This document shows positions 26,931 to 35,381 of a stretch of DNA of 64,000 nt, piece after piece (positions within the stretch are counted from its first letter, which is position 1; every line of letters begins with the position of its first letter). The stretch comes from PoT sp049331405 (GTDB lineage: Bacteria > Planctomycetota > Planctomycetia > Isosphaerales > Isosphaeraceae). The notes beneath the pieces are model-generated. The model saw nothing but the letters and a program-made list of their open reading frames with translations. It did no database searches and was not told where the DNA came from. The translations under genes and the position numbers were made by a program. The DNA is taken from positions 6,820,001 through 6,884,000 of the forward strand of contig NZ_CP186274.1 of assembly GCF_049331405.1 (NCBI RefSeq), read 5' to 3'.

Positions 26931-27527
26931 ATGACATGCGAAGAGTTTAACGGGATCAACGATGGCGAAGGCGACCAGAACCGATCCTCATCCGCTGCCA
27001 TGACGCGTACTCATGAATGGGGAATCCTGCTCAAGTACTCGATCCGGCGGGTCCACCGGTGGCAGGCCCCGCCGCGCTGGACCGACCGGGACTGGCATGA
27101 CGAGATCCGGTCGGAGATCATGCTCGCCGCGGTCTTGGCCCAGGAGACGTTCAACGTGTCGCGAGGCGTGCCCTGGGAGGCCTACTTGCGGCAGAAGGTC
27201 GTCCACGCGGCCCTGGCGCGCTACCGCCGCGAGTGGTCGTACAGCTTGAGGATCTCGCAGGATTCCGAGGCCGAGATCCAGGTCGGGGCCGAGGAGCCGA
27301 ATGCCTCGGATATCGCCAGGCAGCGGATCCTCAAGGCGGTTTCGCGGCTCCCCCGCGGCGACACGAGCCTGATCGACGGCCTCTACTGGAAGAGCAAGTC
27401 GGAGGCGGAACTGGCCAAGAAGCTCGGGATCAGCCAGCAGGCGGTCAACAAGCGGAAGCACGCGATCCTGCGCCAGCTCCAGCGAGACCTCAACGCCATG
27501 GACCTCGAGTCGGACGTGGAGAATTGA
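26931..27527 (+). CDS. Short sigma-70-like factor, copy 1
   Basis: 198 aa from the ATG at 26931 (GAGG 8 nt upstream). Residues ~35-120 resemble a region 2-like helical block (WTDRDWHDEIRSEIMLAAVLAQ, VPWEAYLRQKVVHAALARYRREWSYS). Residues ~145-190 are a clear region 4 helix-turn-helix (LIDGLYWKSKSEAELAKKLGIS, QQAVNKRKHAILRQLQRDL). It is too divergent for a standard ECF factor and looks like a lineage-specific regulator. A paralogue lies at 33289, next to the polysaccharide operon. Codon use is GC-rich, unlike the surrounding AT-rich sequence. Confidence 0.75.
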   Translation: MTCEEFNGINDGEGDQNRSSSAAMTRTHEWGILLKYSIRRVHRWQAPPRWTDRDWHDEIRSEIMLAAVLAQETFNVSRGVPWEAYLRQKVVHAALARYRREWSYSLRISQDSEAEIQVGAEEPNASDIARQRILKAVSRLPRGDTSLIDGLYWKSKSEAELAKKLGISQQAVNKRKHAILRQLQRDLNAMDLESDVEN

Positions 27528-27575
27528 CCGCGACCTCCGGCGCCGTGTCGATGGCTGTAGGAGAGCCGACGCGGC

Positions 27576-27642
27576 ACCGATGGGACCCGTTCGGATCCGA
27601 GGAAACAGGCGCCTTGGCCGGACTGGAGAGAGTCCCATCGGT
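27576..27642. terminator. Inverted repeat between convergent genes
   Basis: ACCGATGGGAC (27576-27586) and GTCCCATCGGT (27632-27642) are exact complements across 45 nt, between the sigma-like gene stop (27527) and the response-regulator stop (27665). A possible bidirectional terminator; the long loop makes it uncertain. Confidence 0.35.
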
Positions 27643-27664
27643 TGCAGATCAGAGGGGGCAAGCC

Positions 27665-28345
27665 TCAGCCATTTTCCAGGGTCCATTGGAAGGCTTGACG
27701 CGCCAATTCCGTGCCCGACGTGATATTCAGCTTCGACCGAACGCGATCGCGATAGGTCTCCACCGTTTTGTTGCTCAGGCTCATTCGGGTTGCGATTTCG
27801 CCGGTGCTTAGGCCGTGGCCGATCAGGCGAAAGACCTCTAGCTCGCGATTCGAGAGGGTCTCGATCGGAGACTTGTGAGGCTTCTCATTCGCATCGCCCA
27901 CGAGGCGGTTGAGGATCTTCTCGCGGAGCCCGTCGCTCAGGTAGATCTTGCCCGCGATCAACTGGTGGATGGCCTCTATGATCGTGCTCGTCGCCTCGAC
28001 CTTGTTGATATAGCCCTTCGCCCCGGCGCGCAACGCACGCTCGGCATAGAGCGACTCGTGATACATGGACCAGACCAGGAGGAGGACGGATTCGTCCCGC
28101 TCCTTGATCCTCTTGATCAGGTCGAGGCCGTCACCTGCCTTCAGCGAGATGTCGATGACGATGATGTCAGGGGTGTGCGCCTCGAAGAGTTCCAGCGCCT
28201 TGGCGACGTCATCCGCCTCGCCGCAGACCGCCATATCGGGTTGCGTCGAGATCCGGATGGCCAAACCTTCTCGCACGGCCGGGTGATCATCGACGATCAA
28301 GACTTTGATCGTTCGTCTCCCAGAATCCGAATCGACTTCAGTCAT
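27665..28345 (-). CDS. NarL/FixJ-family response regulator
   Basis: 226 aa from the ATG at 28345 (AAGG 9 nt upstream). Receiver domain ~12-130: 'KVLIVDDHPAVREGL' (acidic pocket), phospho-acceptor Asp in 'DIIVIDISLKAGDGL', Lys in 'AGAKGYINK'. LuxR-type DNA-binding domain ~160-220: 'LSNRELEVFRLIGHGLSTGE', 'IATRMSLSNKTVETYRDRVR'. No histidine kinase is adjacent; the upstream DNA shows no kinase motifs, so this is an orphan regulator in the window. It is convergent with sigma-like copy 1. Confidence 0.93.
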   Translation of the reverse strand: MTEVDSDSGRRTIKVLIVDDHPAVREGLAIRISTQPDMAVCGEADDVAKALELFEAHTPDIIVIDISLKAGDGLDLIKRIKERDESVLLLVWSMYHESLYAERALRAGAKGYINKVEATSTIIEAIHQLIAGKIYLSDGLREKILNRLVGDANEKPHKSPIETLSNRELEVFRLIGHGLSTGEIATRMSLSNKTVETYRDRVRSKLNITSGTELARQAFQWTLENG

Positions 28346-31300
28346 TCGGAGTGACCTTTGAAAAGGGTTCAGTTCGCGAAAATCCCCCGAGTTCCACGGG
28401 GCCGATCTTTCAGGTGGTGATGAGGAGTAGGTCCGGCAGAGCAGGAAGTGAAGGCCCAACCCCGAGGCGTCCGCCTTATTATCGCAAACACTAATCCCGT
28501 CATCCCCGGGCTCAAGGTGAGGCGTTTCCAGTCCCCTTCCAGGCCCATTCGAATTCGCCGGAACTGCCCATGCGCCAGGCTATGGGTTGCCGGTCTCCGT
28601 TGCGATACGACCCTGCTGAATGGCCGTGGTGACGTCATCGATGACCACGGATAAACGCAAGGAAATGATCGCTTGATCGTGGGCGGATAGGAAGTCGGGG
28701 CGCCAGCTTTTCGAACGAGGTCCCCAGCCTCGCGAGGCCGATTTGGCGAGCACGAACCCCTGGAAATCGCTCGCATTTTGAACCGTGCCAGCCTTGCGTG
28801 TCTGGCCAGCTTGGCCGCGGGTGCGGCTTCGACCGGCAAGCTTTTCCCCGACTTGCAGACCATGATCTCGGAGATGAGCCCCGGCGGTCAACTCCTACAC
28901 CTGATGATCGTACAAATCTTGTCCGAAACTCCTGTGATCCTGATCGGTGATGCCGAGGATGTCTCGCTCCGGACTTTGAGATTGCCGATTTCCCCCACGA
29001 GGACCGCCAATTCGAACGCACCTCTCGAAATATCCTTAATCGGTGCCAATGTCAATGAGTCGTCAAATACAGTACGAGCTTTCCACACTCGGTTCTCCCG
29101 ATAGGCGTCGCATTTTTGCAGCATTTGCTCGCGGTCAAGAGGTTCGAGAGTTGACTCGGTTGCTCGTGCGGGAAATGAGACGGGAACGGTTTCTCGATGG
29201 CGTTTTCGTTCGAATGGCCGACGGATCGTCCGTGGCTCGAGTTCTATTCAGTGAGGGCGTCCTCCCGAGGATCGCATTGTCGCAGGAGACCACGATGACC
29301 GCGAACCTACGCATGGTCTCGTGCCCGCCTCGAACGCCGCGTGCTTGCGAATGATCCTGGCGAAGAATCGACTGGACCCATCGCGGACCGCTCTGGCCTC
29401 GAGGTGGGAAAGGATCGAAGAGCCGTCTCCTCGCCTGCCCTCAACCTCTCGGCCGTTCTCGACGGGTTCCTGGAGAGACTCGGGTATCGTCCTCGGAAAG
29501 TGGAGACGAACCCTTAGAGTAGAACGATACCAAGCAAAGGGAGTGCTGGCCGATCGCCCCTGAGGCCTGAAATTGAAAGGCGGCTCATGTCGTTACTCTG
29601 TGAGTCTTCTTCGCCGAGACGCGTTTGAATGAATTCCTCGAACACCCGCTCGATCCTAGCATTGAATACAAAGTAATGTAAGTGTTTCTATGTATTTTGT
29701 TGTGTGTCGGGAGGGCCTTGAGAAGTTCCTCAGGACCTCTCTGATACCCTCCGGCGTGATTCGGTGCACCTTTTGGACCTCATCCCATCGGCCTCAAGCG
29801 TCTACACGTCGAATCATTGGCTGGACGACGAGCGAACGTCTCGATCGCCGGCCGATCGTAAACCCGCGTACCGTCCGTGTCGTACCTTGGGATCGGCCAA
29901 CTCGCTCGAAAGGCCTCGCATCTCCGCGCCCCGCCATCAGAAAACCTGGCGATCGTCGGGCGGATCTCACCACTTTGGCACACCACGACCACGCAAATCG
30001 GCGACCGATCCATCTCCCTACTCCCATGGCTGGCCACTCGTTGCCGCGCCGTCGAGGAGGTGCTGCGGTGTTGCGCTGGCCACTACTTCTTTTTCCGGAT
30101 TCTCGAAAGTCTCGTCGCCATCGAGGTCTGTGTCGTCTTGGGGATTGTAGGGACGCCACGCATGAGTCTAACCCTGGAGAGACGATGCCTCTCGGCTCGA
30201 GAGACTGCAAGCGATTGTAGCCTGCCTCGCGCGAGAGCCGGACGATCAAGGCGGTTCGTCGGACCTCCGGCAAACGCCGTAGGCACGGTACTTGTGCAGG
30301 CGTTGAAGACACTGAGCCGGTGGCCACAGTGATCGTCGCGGATCGGGGCGTGATCCAGTCTGCGGATCTGGGAGCCAACACCGACTCCTCGGCGCAGGCA
30401 GACGAGTCTATCCGGGATGAAGCCAGGCAAGGAATTCAGCGAAGCCGACGTCGTCCATCATCAGATCGAAGATGGGAAATCGATCGCAGACTCGTCATGG
30501 AATAGTTGGAGGCGCTCTCTGCTTCCATCACGAGGGAAAATGCCGCGATAGGCTCCATTGACCTGCATGAGATCAAGAGGAGTTGGCCCTAATCTGTTTC
30601 AATGGGTCGGAGCCTTCATCCAAGTTGATCGGCGACGGTAAAACAAAACATGAGATGAAGGTTAACCTCGATGCTCCTAAGTTAAGAAATTGGCACACAC
30701 CCAAGGCGAGGCCTCCTCAGCCAAATTTGAGGTGTCCAATCAATTGGCTGAGATCCCAAACAACTGAACAGAGAGTCCTAACAGAGGGTCATTGGGGTTA
30801 ATCTTCGAGATAATTCGCTTAAGACGCAATCGCTATTCCTTGGCATGAAACATGGATAGAAGTTTGGCATCGCATTTTCTTGACAGAAATCTCCCTACAA
30901 GCATTGTTAGCTTCTCCTGACTACCAGCATCATTTAGTTAAGATAATATTGGGCTTAGTGCGAAAGATTCCCCCCTCCGCATCCAGGTGACGAAGAAATC
31001 GACTAAGATTTCGACTTTATGTTGTTCAATCGGGCCCCTCGTTCGCCATTCTAGCGATCATCCCCATCCGATCAGAGGGATTGTTAGGAAAAATCGCCAG
31101 ACGAGATCGAGTCCGTCCAGTCAGCTTAGGTTGGGTGATCCCATGGTAAGTTAGGCATTTGGTGCAAGTGTTAATTCGGATTTTGAGCGATCGAAATCAC
31201 CATCGGGCCAAGTCAAACGTTCGAAACTAACGAAGCGAGGGTGAAGATCACCATTTCAAATCACAAGAATATGCAATGAATTGATTGAAAAATGGAGTGG

Positions 31301-33288
31301 TAATGGGTTCTCATGTTTTAGCGGAAGGCTAAAATATGCGTAGATTGTGTATTTTTAAGCGTAGCATAGTATGGTCCAGTTTGTTATAAGTTTCTGCAGG
31401 GTAATTATTAAGAGAAATGGGTGGTCGAAGCATTCTTCGGTTCGCCTCCTCGACAAGAACTATCGGAAAGCCGTGAATCATTCGAGGCCTGAGGTTTCTG
31501 AGTTCTTGGGTTGTGGAATCGGTCGTCGGTGCAATTTAGAAGACAACGCCCTGTACCAAAGGGGAACCTCAAAGCGACTTGATCCAATCCACTCGAGCGA
31601 TTCGGGTCGAGACAATCTGTGAGGTTTAACAGTTGGTTCTGGTCCTTCCGACGAATGGGTGCTGACAACCCACCGGCCCGAAGTCTGTGATGTTGAGTCA
31701 TAGAGGAAAAGTTTAGTAATAAAAAATTGCCAATATAAACACAATTATATTATTTAAGTAAGGAATGAACTGGCTCGTTCTTGGCAGATTCGGGATGAGA
31801 GGGAAAGTCCTACAAGAGCAAACGTGCGATGTTGGGACAGGGCCTCAAATTATGAAGTTGATACTCGCGAAGGTGGATCGGAGTCTGGCGGTTCGATTGC
31901 CTGGGTAAGATCTGTCGATAATGTGGTGTATGATTTAAGGTGTGTTGAAATTGCAATGTTTAAATTGCTGGATTGATTTGGCCCCGCGTGGTGAGATGGT
32001 CGAGCCCACGACGATTAAGTCTCCCGAAACGAAAATCGATCAAAGTTTCACATATTGATGGAATTAAGTTGCCGCTGATCACTTTTAAAGCACAGTTGCT
32101 CAATCCGGAACTTCCTCTCCCCTCCCTCCCCCCCGTCGAGAGTGGCTTGGCCGGATGTGCGAGGACAAGACCGAGCCTTAGTTGATCGATCTCGGAGTGA
32201 CGATCTGCTTGGATAACAGTCCGATTCCTTCTCATGATGTTCTTGAGGCTCATGGAAGGTTGGGAATCGATTTGCTGGAGCGGACTGCGAAGATGCAGGC
32301 CGCCACCTAAACGATGTCGTTATTACGGAGCCATGACCCTCGCAAAGCCGATCAAGATGTGGCTCTCAGAGTCCAGTAGGACTTGTCGTGAGGCCAGTAC
32401 GTTCGTTTAATTGAAGTATTATGGTATATAAGTGATTGAACTAGTTAAAAAGTGTGCATATAATATTAAAATATGATTTCGCATGTTATGTTGGGCGGCC
32501 GCAATAGCCATCGATGCTCGATGGAATGAACCGCGATGTGTGTGGACTCGGGAGAGGCTTCTGAAACTTCCGAAAATATCCCTCGAGCCACTAGTCATAG
32601 AGCGGGATCTCAGTCAGGTTAACATGGGTGGCTCGGAATCGAGGATAGTCGCGTTTGACCTCGTCCGACGAAGGACATCGGACGCGATGACTTGGGTCGC
32701 AGTGCTGCGTTCTATTCCCGCTGAAGTGAAATTCTATGATTGCCCAGCGTGGTAAGAGGATGCACGTGACTTTTCATGTTAGCGATGCTTGCGTAAGTTT
32801 GGCGAGATTGAAAATCAACTAAATAATGTTAAGTTGATTTATTGTGTGTAAAGTGGTGTGATACGGAAGATTCGGAGCTGTCAGTCCCAGGCAAGTTTAT
32901 CTCGCAGTCGATTTCTGAGGCTTTAGTAATCGCCGAAACAAATGATCGCTATTTTGTAGAGTAGAATTGAATTAATGAGAGAACGAGTTTGTTTGACACT
33001 TTTGATCCGCCAGTGTTTCCGTTGATGGTTGTGAGTGATCTGCTTCTTGGCGAAACGGGTGATGGGATGCGATTTCTCCGTGATTGATCTGAGCCTGGCC
33101 TTGGATCTTCGAAGGAAGCCAGGTTTTGGTGGGGTTGCTTGATGCCGGGAAAGTCGTACTGACTCCTTCGGAATGATCTCACGATATGTAAAGTCAGTTG
33201 CCGCGAGAAATAAGTAAGTAGTGAGAATCAATCAGTATAGCAGGTTGATGAGATTATGCGGTGGTTCGTTAATATTAGGATTCTAATT
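28346..33288. other. 4.9-kb gene-poor, AT-rich region
   Basis: No frame on either strand gives a recognisable protein. The longest candidates (29690-30220 plus strand, 29794-30381 minus, 29877-30332 plus) overlap each other and are Arg/Pro-rich by-products. From ~30.6 kb onward the DNA is strongly AT-rich with frequent stops. A 17/18-base match (acccaccggcccRaagt) links 31667-31684 with 34371-34388. It may be decayed insertion, regulatory DNA or unrecognised RNA genes. Confidence 0.5.
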
Positions 33289-33882
33289 ATGCAATGCCGC
33301 GAGTCGGATTCGCTTGGCCGAACTGAGTTTGAACTTGGACTGACATGGTCCCCCGACCAGCAATCAGCCGTGGGCTGGGGAGCCTTTCTCAGAGCCGCTC
33401 TGAAGAGGATCATGGCCTGGCGAGTGCCTCCCCGCTGGACGACCAGGGATTGGCACGAAGAAATTCACGCAGAGATTGTCCTGGCTGCGCTTCAGGCTCA
33501 CAGCAACTTCGACGCTTCACGGGGCATTCCCTGGGAGTTCTATCTACGAAAGCGAGTTCTACAGGCAGCCCTTGCACGTTATCGACGTGAGTGGACGTAT
33601 AGTGTTCGCTTCGCAGCTGGTCCCGGAGAGCCCGTCCACCTAAGAGATCGAGGCGGATCCTCGGAAGCGGCTTGGAAGTCGCTCCTACTCGCCCTTCGTC
33701 TCCTTCCGAAACACGATCACGTCCTGATCGAAAGCCTTTTCTGGGGAAGCAGCACCGAGTCGCAGGTGGCCCGCCGGCTCGGCATAACCCAGCAGGCTGT
33801 AAACAAGCGGAAACGATTGATCCTGCGAAAGCTTCAACAAGCCCTCGACTCCATGGAATTGGACGCCGAAGTCAACTTATAG
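33289..33882 (+). CDS. Short sigma-70-like factor, copy 2
   Basis: 197 aa from the ATG at 33289, preferred because AGGA lies 8 nt upstream; ATG at 33256 adds 11 residues. Clearly paralogous to the gene at 26931: PPRWTTRDWHEEIHAEIVLA, then RGIPWEFYLRKRVLQAALARYRREW at slightly lower conservation, and the region-4 helix-turn-helix 'ESQVARRLGITQQAVNKRKR'. It sits 0.78 kb upstream of the polysaccharide operon on the same strand, so it may direct transcription of that operon. Its GC-rich codons contrast with the AT-rich flanks. Confidence 0.75.
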   Translation: MQCRESDSLGRTEFELGLTWSPDQQSAVGWGAFLRAALKRIMAWRVPPRWTTRDWHEEIHAEIVLAALQAHSNFDASRGIPWEFYLRKRVLQAALARYRREWTYSVRFAAGPGEPVHLRDRGGSSEAAWKSLLLALRLLPKHDHVLIESLFWGSSTESQVARRLGITQQAVNKRKRLILRKLQQALDSMELDAEVNL

Positions 33883-34659
33883 TCGCCAGCACTCCTGTGT
33901 CACCCTGGACTTTCACCGCTCAACCTCCGAATGTCCGGGCCCAGGGAGTCCGTAGGCATTCCGACGCCCTTGAAATTGAGGTCCCATATCGTCGGGGAGC
34001 GAGGAGAGCATCCTAGGTCACACCTCTCACGTGTGACTACAGATGTCGGTGGTGTCTTGCGCAATAATAACATATGAAGACATGAATTGTAAACCGATAA
34101 TTGTTTAGAGTTCAGGTTTTCCGAAGAAAGTTGGTTCCTCTCGAGCTTTTTGCGGTTGTATATCAGCAAATCAGTGCAATGTATAAAATGATCTTCAGCG
34201 ATCGATGGTGATATCGCTGAGGCATCTCTAGGATGCCAGGTCCAAAGAGACCGCGACGACAATGATCCGGCCCCCCCTCCCCTGCTTGGGGCTACGAAGT
34301 GATATTGTCCGGGTTTCTTGGAGTTATGTGAGTGATTGATGGTCGTCTTCAGCCTTAGGGTACATGGCCACCCACCGGCCCAAAGTTCGCGCTGGGCACA
34401 CTTTTTATCGTGCTCCCTGAGATTCGTGAAGCGTTGATTGTGCCCGGCAATGGAAATCGAAATGCTTTGGATGACGCAATACATCAAAACGAAAAAGATT
34501 AAAGAAGAAGGATATGTATTAAAAGAGAATTGAAAAAATAGACGAGATTTTGCATTTCATGAATTCGGGACGCGGGCTCGATGAGCTCGTCGTTCGCCAC
34601 GACAACGTGACGTGCTCCAACTGATTCCTGGTCGGAAGTAGGAAGTAGCGAGGTTGGTT
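33883..34659. promoter_or_regulatory. 777-bp leader region of the polysaccharide operon
   Basis: No gene is seen. It is AT-rich from ~34030 to 34560 and must hold the promoter and probably a long 5' leader. Small dyads lie just before the NusG-like gene: GCTC-GAT-GAGC near 34577 and GTCG-TTCGCCA-CGAC near 34590. Such hairpins could be recruitment sites for a specialised NusG. I did not find a sequence matching the E. coli ops element. Confidence 0.35.
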
Positions 34660-35331
34660 ATGCCCATTCTACGAGCTGAGCCTGACGTTTATCCACCGAA
34701 CCTTTGGGATCATGATGGTCCCAAAATCGACGGCGAGCGGCGTTGGTGGTGCTTGCACACCAAGCCCCGGCAGGAGAAGGCGATCGCTCGGCATTTGCTC
34801 AGCAAAGGTGTCTTCCATTACCTGCCCCAAGTCCGCCACGAAAGCCGCACTCCCGGGGGCCGAAAGATCCAGTCCCTGCTCCCCCTGTTCCGGGGATACA
34901 TGTTCCTATTAGGCGATGACGGCGAGAAACTTGAGGCACTTCAAGGCAATCGCGTTGCCAAGATCCTGACCGTGCCCGACCAGCATGATCTCCACGAAGA
35001 GCTCCGCCAGGTTTACACTTTGCTCTCCTCGGGACTTCCGATCTCGCAGGAACCCGAACTTGTCATCGGGACTCGAGTGCAGATCATCGTCGGCCCATTG
35101 AAGGGGGTTATCGGGACGATCGTCCGTCGAGGTGATCGCGACCGATTCGTGGCCCAGGTCCGCTTCCTCGGGCGAGGGGCCATGGTCGACCTGCTCAACT
35201 GGCAGGTCGAGCCGCTTGGAGACTCGCCGTTGTCGTCCCTCTATCCGGAAGACTTCCAAGTGAGCGCGGATAGGACCCCCGTGTTTGAGTTCCCGGGAGC
35301 TCGAACCATGGGCCAAGGCCGGATGCCGTAA
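34660..35331 (+). CDS. Specialised NusG paralogue (RfaH/UpxY/LoaP-like antiterminator)
   Basis: 223 aa from the ATG at 34660. NGN domain ~25-125 opens with 'RRWWCLHTKPRQEKAIARHL' and has 'LLPLFRGYMFLL' (usual F-P-G-Y-x-F). KOW domain ~145-190: 'GTRVQIIVGPLKGVIGTIVR'. Housekeeping NusG sits beside rplK/secE; this copy instead heads a 22-gene surface polysaccharide run, as UpxY, LoaP and RfaH-type factors often do. It probably loads on RNA polymerase to prevent premature termination over the 23-kb transcript. A C-terminal tail of ~35 residues is unassigned. Confidence 0.9.
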   Translation: MPILRAEPDVYPPNLWDHDGPKIDGERRWWCLHTKPRQEKAIARHLLSKGVFHYLPQVRHESRTPGGRKIQSLLPLFRGYMFLLGDDGEKLEALQGNRVAKILTVPDQHDLHEELRQVYTLLSSGLPISQEPELVIGTRVQIIVGPLKGVIGTIVRRGDRDRFVAQVRFLGRGAMVDLLNWQVEPLGDSPLSSLYPEDFQVSADRTPVFEFPGARTMGQGRMP

Positions 35332-35381
35332 GTTCGAGTCTCTCGCGAGGTCGAAGGACACTCCCAAAGCGTGACTCAATC

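Noticed and set aside
28369..29124. Possible histidine kinase partner for the NarL-type regulator
   Set aside because: No H-box, N-box or G-box motif in any frame on the minus strand.
29043..29354. Plus-strand frame with a helix-like stretch (RRIFAAFARGQEVRELTRLL)
   Set aside because: Looks somewhat protein-like but has no family match I know, weak start and overlapping frames; could be a decayed gene but not supportable.
29690..30381. Three overlapping open frames of 151-195 codons
   Set aside because: They occupy the same DNA in different frames and strands, are Arg/Pro/His-rich and lack motifs.
35333..35360. GTTCGAGTC resembling a tRNA T-arm after the NusG-like gene
   Set aside because: No anticodon arm or acceptor stem around it; chance match.
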